A stretch of 64,000 nucleotides of DNA from Glandiceps talaboti (lineage: Eukaryota; Hemichordata; Enteropneusta; Spengelidae): NCBI RefSeq assembly GCF_964340395.1, contig NC_135564.1:23851387-23915386 (forward strand), written 5' to 3'. The position numbers and the translations under genes are program-made. This document shows positions 22,994 through 35,513 of the stretch, one piece after another; positions within the stretch are counted from its first letter, which is position 1, and each line of letters starts with the position of its first letter. The notes beneath the pieces are model-generated. The model saw only the letters and a list, made by a program, of their open reading frames with translations. It ran no database searches and was not told the origin of the DNA.

Positions 22994-24357
22994 GTGTTCT
23001 GCCAAGGTTTCCAACTAGTGGGGACAAAGGCCCCTTGGTTGCAAAAAGTGGGGTCATTTGACAGGGAGTGGGGTCAATTATTTATTGTCTACGAAATTAT
23101 ATATATTACCTCAGACCACTATAGAGATACCATGTTCTGAGATATTCCATTACACATAGACATGAAACAATTCTATTCATATAAAAGAATCATAATAACA
23201 GTTCCCAGTAAGCAAATTTTTAAAATTGTGTACGGCACATTACACTTTAGAAAAAGTAGGCAATTAAAATTATGTAATTTTAAGTCATTTCTACACAGTA
23301 TATTATATATTGTTTAGAAAGATTGGACAGCCAGGTAGTCACAATTTTTAATCTGAATATCAATAAATAGCAGTGTTCATATTTATATGATTGAATAAAA
23401 ACTTTGAGAAATCCTAATGTTGTAACCACTTGATTCATTTTTAGAACTGTTACGCTGCTGTGTTTATCATTCCCTCTTCAAATTCATGACAAGAGTTTAA
23501 GAAAAACCAACATTTTGAAAGAAAAAAACTCCCTGACTTTAAAAAAGTACCAAATATGAACGAAAAACTTACAAATAATACAGTCAAACAAACTTTAAAA
23601 TAATTTATTTTTATTAATTACCGTCACTGGCTGTGTAACATGATTTGGTCCTGCTATATCAAATGACAGCATTAGTTACATACTGTAAACATGATACCGA
23701 AAGCTGACATTAGGTGTCCTTGAAACTCAGAAATCTTGAACTAAAACTATCAACAACGTCAAAATTAGGATGCTTTAAATACCACAGTGTAATTATTTTC
23801 TGATTTGCACAACAAGTTCATTCTTCATGTCAGACCGGGCGCACATGATGTCAACAAAACTGTCCCTTTTGGAGTCAGTATACTTTTGTGGATTGACGGG
23901 CCTGACCCTGGACTTTTGATTTTGACGTCTGCCGTAAAATGAATGTGCCAAAGCGACGCAAGATGGGAAAATTATGTCCCCTAAACACTAGTCATAGTGC
24001 TCTATCTAACCAGCTGAGCTAACATGCCAGCTGAATTTATCCAGATGTGTTTAATTTAAGCCTGTTTGCATGTTGGCCTTTAAAACAAAATGTTACATCC
24101 AACTTACTCTCCTCAAAACAAAATGTTATGTCTAACTTAGTCTCCTCAAAACAAAATGTTACATCCAATTCTCTCTTTAGTGTCCCAAACAACTACTGAT
24201 GGCTAATGGAACACACCAACTAACCAAAAAACCCCTATCTTGAAATAACATTCGTGAAATGAATTTGCTGTTATGTAGCCAATGGAGACGGTATATGTAT
24301 TGTAAACCAGATAAGCATGATGAATAATCAATGACTACCCTGACTTATTTATCTTAG
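22994..24357. other. Intronic sequence with minor repeats
   Basis: It begins with CAGTGTTCTGCC right at the break of the family A copy, which looks like a hAT-type terminus, though no partner end was found. Three ~39-bp tandem copies containing AAAACAAAATGTTACATCCA lie at ~24084-24178. Otherwise AT-rich and without recognised genes, apart from the tRNA-like piece listed separately. Confidence 0.4.
23975..24030 (-). pseudogene. tRNA-derived fragment (D-arm like)
   Basis: On the - strand the sequence reads GTTAGCTCAGCTGGTTAG followed by ATAGAGCA, a good match to a tRNA D-arm with box A. The anticodon arm and a GGTTCGAATCC-like T-arm are not recognisable downstream. It is probably a tRNA pseudogene or the head of a tRNA-derived SINE. 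An intact tRNA is not supported. Confidence 0.35.
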
Positions 24358-24522
24358 GTTATCAGAGTGATAACACCACACTATCTTCAGATGATGGCAA
24401 TAAGACATTGCCACCATCATTGTCCACAGTAAGACCTGGTCATCCATTGAAGAGTTTTAGTGTACCTGGTCCTCCTCCACACTACTCTAGCAACACTGCT
24501 ACACCACAACAAAAGCATCTTA
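24358..24522 (+). CDS. NEO1: Neogenin/DCC-like, exon carrying the P2-like motif
   Basis: The acceptor is TTATCTTAG and the donor GTAAGT (24523), both strong. Reading starts with the two bases that complete Gly and gives YQSDNTTLSSDDGNKTLPPS, then VRPGHPLKSFSVPGPPP. The RPxHPLxSF core followed by prolines is the hallmark of the conserved P2 region of DCC and neogenin tails, where cytoplasmic partners bind. The exon is 165 nt and ends after one base of an Ile codon completed by the next exon. A family A repeat begins only 24 bp downstream of the donor. Confidence 0.85.
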
Positions 24523-24546
24523 GTAAGTAATATCCTATACCATTAT

Positions 24547-25612
24547 TAGCATGACTGAACTGATAACATTCAGTAGTTCTATAGGCATGGTGTGGTGTCT
24601 TTATGTATGTATGTCTGTTTGTTTGTTTGTTTGTCTGTCTGACTCTGTCTGTGTGTATGTTTTTTGTTTGTTTGTTTGTCTGTCAGTCTGTCTCTCTGAC
24701 TGTATGTATGTATGTGTGCCCGACTTAAACTCAAAAACTACCTGGCCAATTGTCATGGTATGATGTGGGGACATTACTTTTGGTGTCTCGTTGGAAAATT
24801 TTTCAAATGAAAGTGATTGTATCAGATATGTGCATTTTGGGTATAAAATGTGAATTTCTGTCAAAAACATAAATGTCAAAACTGCGGGGCAGATGGGGCT
24901 GTCATTTGGTGAGAATGTTCTTCGAGTAATGCAGATTGAGAATTGTTCCATCAGTGATATGCAAAATAGGTTTAAAATGTGTCTTTTTTGTTAAAAATCT
25001 TAATTCCAAAACTACTGAGCAGATTGGGCTGAAATTTAATGGGGATGCGTCTGGGGACATGCAGATGAAGATCATGATGATCCCATGAGTAAGGTGCCAA
25101 ATTATATATATAATTTGGTCTAAAAATCTCAATTTTGTCTAAAATATATATCTCCAAAACTACATAGTGAATGAGGCTGAAATTTGGTAGGGATGTTTCT
25201 GGAGGTGGTAATGTTATTCTTAAGATATTGCTTAAAACATAGTGACACAGCTGGCCCAAGCAACCACTACCATGCCCTTAGCTACAGTCCAAGAATGATG
25301 TAGATTACATTTGGATGGATGATAAGTGACTAAAGATTCCAAAAGTGCATGAAAATATGCCTAGCAACAAGACCATGACCATATCAAGAGCCAAATAATG
25401 GTGTATTGCAAAGATAAAAATAGGGCTTAATAGACTGGTCAATAAATAACCAAAAAGTGAATGCACAAATGTCTAGCAACGAGACCCTGCCCAAAGCAAC
25501 AGTTAAATGGTGATGCACCTTGCAAAAATAACAACATGGATGGTAAAGGCATATGAATATACTTTCAATAGCTTGACATAATTGATCCTGCAATGGCGAT
25601 ACCAATAGTGAA
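24547..25612 (+). mobile_element. Family A element, copy 5 (diverged)
   Basis: It starts 24 bp after the P2 exon's donor with a damaged hairpin, then a CTGT/TTTG-rich microsatellite in place of (GT)n. The body is clearly related but the most diverged of all copies, with tandem units ending near 25530 and an end resembling GCAATGGCGATACC instead of GCCATTGGCGGTATT. It is likely an old copy or a subfamily. Confidence 0.65.
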
Positions 25613-25633
25613 ATTTTAGTGTAGATAAACTTC

Positions 25634-25692
25634 TAGCACAACTGAACTGATACAGTTCAGTAGTGCTATAGGCATGGTGCAGTGTCTGTCCA

Positions 25693-25761
<69 letters not shown>

Positions 25762-26078
25762 ACGACTTAAAGTCAAAAACTGTTATACCAATTGCCTTGT
25801 AATTTAGCGGTGACATTGCTTTTGATTTCTAGTTGTTAAATTGTTAAAATGAAAATTATCGCATCAGAGATGTGTGTTTTGGGTCAACAAATGTTATTTA
25901 TGGTCAAAAAACTTAAACTCCAAAGCTACTCTGCAGATTGGGCTGAAATTTGGTTGGAACATTCTTATGTATGTTCAGATTAAGAAATGTTCATGACATG
26001 GTGATCCCATCAGTGATATGCAAATTAGGACAAACAATATGTGTTTTTGGTTAAAAATCTATCATTCCAAAACTGTAA
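25634..26078 (+). mobile_element. Family A element, copy 6 (3'-truncated)
   Basis: It has an intact left hairpin from TAGCACAACTGAAC, a pure (GT)n run of about 60 bp and the first third of the body, ending abruptly after ATCATTCCAAAACTG. It lies about 20 bp downstream of copy 5 in the same orientation. Confidence 0.8.
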
Positions 26079-26615
26079 TGATATGACCTATCTATTACTA
26101 CCTGATGAATAATACAGGAGATCATTTTATGATAATGACATCATCACCATCATATGCATAGGTCAACAATAGGTAAATAAAGTTAGATAGTTACAATAGT
26201 ACAACACAACATCCTGAGCTTCACTGAATAGAACATTGAGTCAGAAGTTCTGATTTCTGTATATAATCTGTTCAGAATTCACTAAAAGTAGTGAAAACTT
26301 AACAGATATCAATGTGAAAAGTGGCCACTGCTGGGAAACTTCAGAGAAGTGAAGATTCTACAAGAAAATCTACACTCCAAATTCCATTCATATAGCAACA
26401 CCCTAAATCACAGTTGAAGTGCAGTGAACAAAGAAACCCATAGGAAGTTCAATGTTAAGAAACTAGTAAGTTTAGTTCAAATTTTTGACTCAAAATGGCT
26501 GAATCCATGGAACTCTATCTTGACATTGGTTATCGTGATCGGTCTCAAGTAGACAAAAAAATGTAAGGCAGTTTGATACATCATTGGTTCTGAAGGTAAA
26601 ACATGCAAACAGGCT
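26079..26615. other. Unique intronic sequence, nothing recognised
   Basis: AT-rich with no supported features. Confidence 0.35.
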
Positions 26616-26691
26616 TAAACGGTAGGTATTAAAAGGGGAATGTCTGTCTGTGTGTCTGTCTGTCTGTCCATGTGTGTGTCTGTGTCATCAT
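26616..26691 (+). mobile_element. Family E element, 5'-end fragment
   Basis: GGTAGGTATTAAAAGGGGAA, a CTGT/GT microsatellite and GTGTCATCATT match the start of family E (7005-7085). The left hairpin arm is mostly lost, and the fragment ends where family D copy 3 begins. Confidence 0.6.
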
Positions 26692-27230
26692 TAGACCCCG
26701 CTGCACAAAGTCCGGGACGGGGAATTATGAATTTGGTTCCGTCCGTCCAGAGCCGTTTCTTGGAGATGCCTGGACCGATATTTTTCAAACTTGGTACAGT
26801 GGCAACATAAAATGGCATACATATGCACGTCAATTTGTTTCATGATACGATCCAATATGGCCGCCTAGCAGCCATTTTGTTTTCCCTGTCCAAAGCCATA
26901 ACTCAGACATGCTTGAACAGATCTCATTCAACGTTGGCATTAGGACAGTGTTCTATTACATTGTACATACATGTGCATATTCATTGTTGTCGTGATATGA
27001 TCCAATATGGCCGCCTAGCAGCCATTTTGTTTGCGAATTTTCCATGTCCAAAGCCATAACTCAGACATGCTTGAACAGATCTCATTCAAAGTTTGTATTA
27101 AGACAGTGTTCTATGACATATATGTGCATATCCATTTTCGTTGTGATACAGTCCAATATGGCTGCCTGGCAGCGATCTTGTTGGCGCAGTTTTCATGTCC
27201 AATACCATAACTCAGACATGCTTGAACAGG
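26692..27230 (+). mobile_element. Family D element, copy 3 (short 3' form)
   Basis: It begins TAGACCCCGC with a mutated version of the family hairpin, almost no CCGT tract, and three tandem-unit cores. It ends at CTTGAACAG, exactly as copy 2. Confidence 0.75.
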
Positions 27231-27297
27231 TATTTTAATATGTACATGTATAAATTATTACTTAATAAATTCTAATCAAATGAAGTGCTTGCTTTGT

Positions 27298-27299
<2 letters not shown>

Positions 27300-27334
<35 letters not shown>
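27300..27334. repeat. (GT)n microsatellite
   Basis: A pure dinucleotide run about 100 bp before the penultimate neogenin exon. It has no family A flanks. Confidence 0.9.
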
Positions 27335-27336
<2 letters not shown>

Positions 27337-27435
27337 AAGAATGCTATTAACATTAAAATAATATTATACCTTCAGCAGTATGAAGTTGCAAATTACTTTC
27401 AAAACATCACCAAATGTTTATATATTATTTTGCAG

Positions 27436-27593
27436 TTAAGCCTGGAATGCTTGGTCAAGGCAGTCCTCATAAAAAGGCAACTGTAACAGTTGGCGGTATA
27501 AAGAACAGAATGCAGCCTGTAGCAGTGAATGCACCAAGGGCTCCAGATGTTGCAATAAGAGAACGAGCTGAAAACCCTGCCGAAAATGCTGAT
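27436..27593 (+). CDS. NEO1: Neogenin/DCC-like, penultimate exon
   Basis: The acceptor TTTTGCAG follows a T-rich tract, and the donor is GTGAGT at 27594. The frame set by the preceding exon gives IKPGMLGQGSPHKK, then a segment ending MQPVAVNAPRAPDV and RERAENPAENAD. The PVxVxxAPxV element followed by an acidic stretch occurs at the matching place between P2 and P3 in vertebrate DCC. The exon ends in phase 0. Reading through the donor meets a stop within a few codons, which supports a real splice. The next coding exon is 18.4 kb away, across a 64-bp satellite, a 44-bp satellite, several transposons and a 55-bp satellite. Confidence 0.85.
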
Positions 27594-27640
27594 GTGAGTA
27601 AATAAATTACAAGTGACAAATAGTTTTATGAAAGGAGTCA

Positions 27641-28647
27641 AATATTTACTATAAGCAATAACTCTGTCATTTAGTGGTCAGCTTTAACCAGTAAAGAGTT
27701 AATATGTATTTACTATGAGTAATAACTCTGTTATTTAGTGGTCAGCTTTATCCAGTAAAGAGTTAATATGTATTTACTATGAGTGATAACTCTGTCATTT
27801 AGTGGTCAGCTTTAACCAGTAAACAGTTAATATGTATTTACTATAAGCAATAACTCTGTCATTTAGTGGTCAGCTTTAACCAGTAAAGAGTTAATATGTA
27901 TTTACTATGAGTAATAACTCTGTTATTTAGTGGTCAGCTTTAACCAGTAAAGAGTTAATATGTATTTACTATGAGTAATAACTCTGTCATTTAGTGGTCA
28001 GCTTTAACCAGTAAAGAGTTAATATGTATTTACTATGAGTAATAACTCTGTCATTTAGTGGTCAGCTTTAACCAGTAAACAGTTAATATGTATTTACTAT
28101 GAGTAATAACTCTGTCATTTAGTGGTCAGCTTTATCCAGTAAAGAGTTAATATGTATTTACCATGAGTAATAACTCTGTTATCTAGTGGTCAGCTTTATC
28201 CAGTAAAGAGTTAATATGTATTTACTATGAGTAATAACTCTATCATTTAGTGGTCAGCTTTAACCAGTAAACAGTTAATATGTATTTACTATGAGTGATA
28301 ACTCTGTCATTTAGTGGTCAGCTTTATCCAGTAAAGAGTTAATATGTATTTACCATGAGTAATAACTCTGTTATCTAGTGGTCAGCTTTATCCAGTAAAG
28401 AGTTAATATGTATTTACTATGAGTAATAACTCTATCATTTAGTGGTCAGCTTTAACCAGTAAACAGTTAATATGTATTTACTATGAGTGATAACTCTGTC
28501 ATTTAGTGGTCAGCTTTAACCAGTAAACAGTTAATATGTATTTACCATGAGTAATAACTCTGTCATTTAGTGGTCAGCTTTAACCAGTAAACAGTTAATA
28601 TGTATTTACTATGAGTGATAACTCTGTTATCTAGTGGTCAGCTTTAA
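27641..28647. repeat. 64-bp tandem satellite, about 16 copies
   Basis: The monomer contains AACCAGTAAAGAGTTAATAT, GTATTTACTATGAGTAATAA and CTCTGTCATTTAGTGGTCAG; spacing is 64 bp. It starts 48 bp after the penultimate exon's donor. Each monomer has a TTAA site, and the array is interrupted at one of them by the insertion at 28648-29627. Confidence 0.9.
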
Positions 28648-29627
28648 CCCTTAAGATGCCATAGACTTTTCATGCAAATGACCCCCTAGGCCAAGGACCT
28701 TTTAGCTTGCACACAGTTGTATACAATGTTTTGATTGTGGTCATTTTACAACAAAACAACTCAACCATAAAATTTGGGACAATTGGTATAAAACAATTTG
28801 GTAAGAAAGGCATGTGAAATTTAGTTTTTTGGGTTGACATTTGAAATTAGATGTAAAAATTGACAGACAAATAATATAGATGTGAAGTAAACTATTTATC
28901 ATAAAATCAATAAGTACTGTCCGCTGATGTCTATTGTAAATACAAACAAATTTGCATATCTCTTGTATACAAATACTACATACATTCAAATCTACTGGTA
29001 CTGCACAATGTAGAATATTACATTATCAAAATATGTTAAGTGACGATTATATCCAACACTTCATCAGTTAAAAGAAATCTGACGAACAACAACTGTGTTG
29101 ATTCTGCGGTAACGTCTTCATGGCAGGGTCATGGGACCCGCCATTGACGATGTCAGTCCCAAAGTCGAAGTCATTGGGAGGGTTTTCGATATGTTCTAGT
29201 GGGACAAAATTTACTTCCTCAAACCCGTAAAATTCTTCATCATCATCACTATTACTGTCTAGAAAGTGTCAAACGAAAAGCTCCTTGTCTTCTGGGTTTA
29301 CTTCATTCAATATATTAGCATAATGTCAAAGGTCAACATCCATCATATTCATAGCGGCTGTTATATTAGCATAGCTAAATAGGCACTATCTGCATTCGAC
29401 AGCAAAAAAGTGAAAGAAATCGAAAACATGACTATTTAATATTTAATGAGATAACATCGTGTACATCATTACTTATTATGGTCATCAAGGGTGGGACAGC
29501 GATAATCCATTACAACACCACTTTATTGACAGCATATGGAAATTACTCTGTTGTTGTTGTTTTCAACAATGTGGCCTAGATGCGGAAGTGCTACATCGTG
29601 GATGTCAACGACGCAGTGTCACAAGGG
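28648..29627. mobile_element. piggyBac-like insertion (980 bp) inside the 64-bp satellite
   Basis: The left junction is TTAA then CCCTTAAGATGCC; the right junction is CACAAGGG then CTAA (29628-29631), a one-base variant of TTAA. Removing the insert and one TTAA copy restores a normal satellite monomer. The terminal inverted repeat is short (CCCTT / AAGGG). No transposase frame is seen. The TTAA target and CCC ends suggest a piggyBac-type MITE (inference). Confidence 0.7.
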
Positions 29628-29707
29628 CTAACCAGTAAACAGTTAATATGTATTTACCATGATTAATAACTCTGTCATTTAGTGGTCAGCTTTAACCAGT
29701 AAACAGG
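29628..29707. repeat. 64-bp satellite, right-hand remnant
   Basis: A little over one monomer, continuing the array beyond the insertion. It ends at AACCAGTAAACAGG, after which unique sequence starts. Confidence 0.85.
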
Positions 29708-31558
29708 ACGTCAGGTGAATTTATCAATAAAACTATGTAAATCCACTCATACATATGTATTTAGACGCATTGGAGTCGGAACTAGCAAAGGGCATATCGT
29801 CAATAAGCAGTAACACAGCCACAAACTTTGACCAACTAAGAGTAATTGACATTTTGCTGGGGAGTCTGATGCGCCCTCTACGACAACTTCCCGAGTAACA
29901 CACACAGGGAGTGTGAGAGCCTGCCGTGAAGATTTTTAGTATTTTAAATGCCTGACTGTAAAACGTTGAGTGTCGGCATTTTTGTCAATTGTTATAAATT
30001 TAAAGAAGAAAAAAAAAACGTTTGATGGATGACAATTTTGGTCTCCGTAGCAGTATTATAATCCCAGTATGTCTCTACGATGTTAGTCGATGTCATGACT
30101 AGACTATTGTCTGATAGTGCCAACAAATATTGAAGATTTTATGAAAGGCTTAGATACATTTTAAGAGTCGTTTTCCTGTATAAAAAAAAAAACATTTTCA
30201 GATTGCCTGCTGACATGGGCGACACATCAAGTAATCAAAGACACAACAACAAACAAATCCAAAGCAACTGTGTTTATTTATAGCAATCTGCGGATGGAAA
30301 TCATGATTTTCCCAGGGAATGATACGTAACACACATCAATTAAACTGAGGACCTATATTGAAACATTGAAACATTTTAATTTTGCTCACATTGTAAATTT
30401 GAGTCGTCATGGACTATCGAACAGTCAATTTCAGGAACGACGATTTGCATCGTAGACCACGTGTTTCCATGTACCGCGCCGTTCACACGTGTGAGCTTAC
30501 GTTACAGTTACACTACTATACTGTCGGCAAACTGGCTCTGTCTTCTTGGGCTAATGGAATGCGTATGGCTGTCTGCAGACAAAAAATTTTCTATGTAATT
30601 TTTACTGAAAATGCGTAAAAAACATAAGATCTGCTGTAGTCCGGTGCGTAGTTTCAGAGGGAGTAATTCGGAACTCTAGTCTGACAATTGTCCTCCAGCA
30701 TCGTGGTAGTGTATGCCAAATATGGTAGTGACTGAGTCTTCGAGGGTTGTCCAACGGCAGCTAAAAGTTTTCATAACACGCTGTAGAAAGTAACTGAGCG
30801 AGCGGATTGAAGTATTGAAACCAAAGATACGCATGCGCAATATGCATGAGTTTGTTGATGTCCCCCTAGCCTTGACACAGTTGATCGCATTACCGAAACG
30901 CTACATATTAGCAATGTAAGCGTCCATATACCAGAGAGTTGACATGTTTTCAAGCCATATTACGATTTTCATTCATTCTAGAGGGTTCAAAGAGACAGAA
31001 TCACTAACGCGTTCGCAAGTATTGTCTTTACAAGTACCGCGAACTGGTTGAGAAGTTGTCAAAAAATGGGATTTATTTGCTTTTTTGACCATTTTGAACG
31101 TTTCTTCATTTTACTCGTTCTAGCTTATTATACATGCGAGAAACTGGTTAGAGGGTTTTTATGTTAGTGGAACAGACACTCGGCACTTCTTTGTTGAAAA
31201 TGGGGTACACATAAAACGAAAATTGCCTTTTTGACAATTAATTTGAAGCATTTTGGATCAAAATTTCAAAATTTTGTCTAGACAGATTTTGACATGTATA
31301 TTTATGATGACAACTGTAAAAAAAAAATTAAAAAAAATCAAAATTGCCTATTACTGAGTGGAAAATATGAAAAATATGATATAATAATATACACAGGTGT
31401 CAAATTTCATCATAATTTAAACAAACTCTACTTTAATGTTTTTAATGTTATGATGAATATTAAAGGGACAAACTCAGAAAATTTGGAGTCAATATCTTTA
31501 TTTTTAACAAAATTGCAACAATATTTCTACAATAAAGAATTGGATGAAAAATAGCCTA
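29708..31558. other. Unique intronic sequence, nothing recognised
   Basis: Several small frames (30409-30618, 31294-31554) show no recognisable features. Runs of A occur near 30008, 30182 and 31319. Confidence 0.4.
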
Positions 31559-33486
31559 TTAATACTATAATGGAACATGGACTATGCCTGATTGGTACTA
31601 GATTAATACTATAATGGAACATGGACTAGGTCTGATTGGTACTAGATTAATACTATAATGGAACATGGACTAGGTCTGATTGGTACTAGATTAATACTAT
31701 AATGGAACATGAACTAGGTCTGATTGGTACTAGATTAATACTATAATGGAACATGGTCTAGGTCTGATTGGTACTAGATTAATACTATAATGGAACATGA
31801 ACTATGCCTGATTGGTACTAGATTAATACTATAATGGAACATGAACTATGCCTGATTGGTACTAGATTAATACTATAATGGAACATGGACTAGGTCTGAT
31901 TGGTACTAGATTAATACTATAATGGAACATGGACTATGCCTGATTGGTACTAGATTAATACTATAATGGAACATGGCCTAGGTCTGATTGGTACTAGATT
32001 AATACTATAATGGAACATGGACTAGGTCTGATTGGTACTAGATTAATACTATAATGGAACATGGACTAGGTCTGATTGGTTCTAGATTAATACTATAATG
32101 GAACATGGACTAGGTCTGATTGGTTCTAGATTAATACTATAATGGAACATGGACTATGCCTGATTGGTACTAGATTAATACTATAATGGAACATGGACTA
32201 GGTCTGATTGGTACTAGATTAATACTATAATGGAACATGGACTAGGTCTGATTGGTTCTAGATTAATACTATAATGGAACATGGACTAGGTCTGATTGGT
32301 TCTAGATTAATACTATAATGGAACATGGACTAGGTCTGATTGGTACTAGATTAATACTATAATGGAACATGGACTAGGTCTGATTGGTACTAGATTAATA
32401 CTATAATGGAACATGGACTAGGTCTGATTGGTACTAGATTAATACTATAATGGAACATGGACTAGGTCTGATTGGTACTAGATTAATACTATAATGGAAC
32501 ATGGACTAGGTCTGATTGGTTCTAGATTAATACTATAATGGAACATGGACTAGGTCTGATTGGTACTAGATTAATACTATAATGGAACATGGACTATGCC
32601 TGATTGGTACTAGATTAATACTATAATGGAACATGGACTAGGTCTGATTGGTACTAGATTAATACTATAATGGAACATGGACTAGGTCTGATTGGTTCTA
32701 GATTAATACTATAATGGAACATGGACTAGGTCTGATTGGTACTAGATTAATACTATAATGGAACATGGACTAGGTCTGATTGGTACTAGATTAATACTAT
32801 AATGGAACATGGCCTAGGCCTGATTGGTACTAGATTAATACTATAATGGAACATGGACTAGGTCTGATTGGTACTAGATTAATACTATAATGGAACATGG
32901 ACTAGGCCTGATTGGTACTAGATTAATACTATAATGGAACATGGACTAGGTCTGATTGGTACTAGATTAATACTATAATGGAACATGGACTAGGTCTGAT
33001 TGGTACTAGATTAATACTATAATGGAACATGGCCTAGGCCTGATTGGTACTAGATTAATACTATAATGGAACATGGACTAGGTCTGATTGGTACTAGATT
33101 AATACTATAATGGAACATGGACTAGGTCTGATTGGTACTAGATTAATACTATAATGGAACATGGACTAGGTCTGATTGGTTCTAGATTAATACTATAATG
33201 GAACATGGACTAGGTCTGATTGGTACTAGATTAATACTATAATGGAACATGGACTAGGTCTGATTGGTACTAGATTAATACTATAATGGAACATGGACTA
33301 GGTCTGATTGGTACTAGATTAATACTATAATGGAACATGGACTAGGTCTGATTGGTACTAGATTAATACTATAATGGAACATGGACTAGGTCTGATTGGT
33401 ACTAGATTAATACTATAATGGAACATGGACTAGGTCTGATTGGTACTAGATTAATACTATAATGGAACATGGACTAGGCCTGATTT
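31559..33486. repeat. 44-bp tandem satellite, about 44 copies
   Basis: The monomer contains TTAATACTATAATGGAACAT, GGACTAGGTCTGATTGG and TACTAGA. It is very homogeneous: most changes are at GGACTAGG/GAACTATG/GGCCTAGG, GGTCTG/GCCTG and TACTAG/TTCTAG. Homogeneity suggests recent amplification or gene conversion. Confidence 0.92.
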
Positions 33487-35513
33487 GTATGTATTCACTA
33501 TCAGGGCCGTAGCCTGACCAAATTGCCAAGGGGGGCAGAACTTTGTCTTGCATTTAAAATTTAGAAAAGTGCTAATTTACATAAATTTGCATGTGATTTA
33601 CATAATATATATTTTAGCATATGCAATTAAATATCATGTAAGGTCAGAAAAAATAAAAAATGCTGGTCAACGGGTAACCTAACCCATCACATTGGGTAAG
33701 TAGGTCGATTTCATTTTTTCACAATGCTTGACAAGGATAAAACAAACCATATATAATGATAGCAAAATATTTCAGGTCGAGTTTAGATACAACTTATTCA
33801 GTCATCCTGATACTATCTCATGCAATTTGTCTGCATAGCTACAGTTAGGAATGTACACAATTTACGGTTAAACAAATGGTGTAGTTCCTCTCACCCTCTC
33901 TTCTCAAAAAATGTTAAGCCCCGCCAATTGAAACTCAAGCATTATTTTAGCCACCCCTTCTGTCACCTACACTACAGTGGAGATATAAAATCATATCGTA
34001 CAATGATACATTGGAAGGAGACAACTCCAAAGGTGAAAAAAAATTGAAAATAAGACAGTGTTGGAGGCCATTTAGAAGCATAAAATATCAAACCATAGAC
34101 ATAATAAAATACCAGAATACCAATACAAATACCAAAACATTTCAAGACTTTCAGGCTTTTGATGGCCCAATGGTCGTAAACTATTGTTCAATTCTTTTTA
34201 GTGCACATTGGATATTTAATCTCAATTCATGCTTGTATGCAATATCAGAGCCAAGTAAACCACTGTATAAGATATTATATTATTTGGAATAGACTCAAAT
34301 GTATATTGTTACGTGTACTATTCAGAAAATATAAAGAAATATCCTTAATTTTGAAAAAAAAAAATGCGAAGCCCGCATGAGGATATATTGCCCATCACCA
34401 GAAAAAAATATATGGGTAGGTTGAACAGCTTTTTCATTTTTTCTGGCCTAATGTCGTATCTTTCAAAGTAGTTGTCGAAAAGATGTCACATTCAAAGTAA
34501 AAAAAAAATGGATGGTGCTTTCTCAAATAAGTAACACAACAAAATAATCATTTTCTTTACCCAACTCCCAAAACTGTTATGGCCTCATTTATGTCGGAAC
34601 CCAAGGTGAACTCAGTGAATTCTCCTTGTCATTATCATTATAATGGAAATTGAAGTTTGGATTTTGATGTTGAAGGTACAGCTCTGTTTACAAAGGCCAT
34701 TCTTTCCATAGCAAATTGTCGCTTCAAAATGAATTGCGGAGTAACGCTAGTGTCAGTGTGCAATGAGATAATTATATCAAACAACATTTTAACCAAAGAC
34801 AACGTCGAGCACAATTATTGAAAGAAATATCTTCAAATAGTGGATCTTAAATTGTGTACCAAGTTTAATAGTTTTTCAGGGCCACCAAATATTCCAAAAA
34901 GAGATCTGCCGTTTTATCAGTATGAAATGTTTTAATATAAGGAACGAGAGATGTAAATGAGATCGAGCTCATCTTCGGAGTCACTGCATGCAGCATAGCA
35001 GGCGACCTCACGTTGAACGACTTTTTCCGTCTTTTTTTTTTTGAGTTTCACCTGCTGACATTATAATTGCGACTTGCTATCTTCAAATAAAGGAGAGACT
35101 TTCAAGACTACTGTTACTCGCGGAAAATGCACAGTTCATGTGCGCACTTCTTTTGTACTTTCCCGCACAAAGAATTTTTAATTTGCTGCAAAAAACTTTT
35201 AACTGGACACATTTTTATTCAAAGTTAAGCCAGGGTACAATAGCGATATAAGATACATATTAGCCAGGAGTCAGCAGTGTAAGTCACTTTAGTGAACTAT
35301 CCATTTAAATCGCGCATGCTAGGAATCGTCATGTAAATAACAATTTTAATAGCATCGCTATGTATTCAAAAAGTAGCTTTTTTTTCTTTCTTTTTTCCAA
35401 AATCTCAGGGGGGCAACTGCCCCCTCTTGTGGACCTCAGTGTTATCCGACCCTTTGTGTAACGGCCACGCCGCCCCAATAAGCTTTCACTGTGGTTCAGT
35501 TCTTTGTACTTTT
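33487..35513. other. Unclassified region, possibly an old transposon
   Basis: GGGGGGCAG-like motifs lie near the start (~33527) and near the end, where GGGGCAACTGCCCC (~35410) is a perfect hairpin. Sequences like this occur at ends of some invertebrate DNA transposons, but I found no matching terminal repeat or coding region. Confidence 0.3.

Noticed and set aside
23975-24030. Intact tRNA gene
   Set aside because: Only the D-arm/box A part matches; no proper anticodon arm or T-arm follows.
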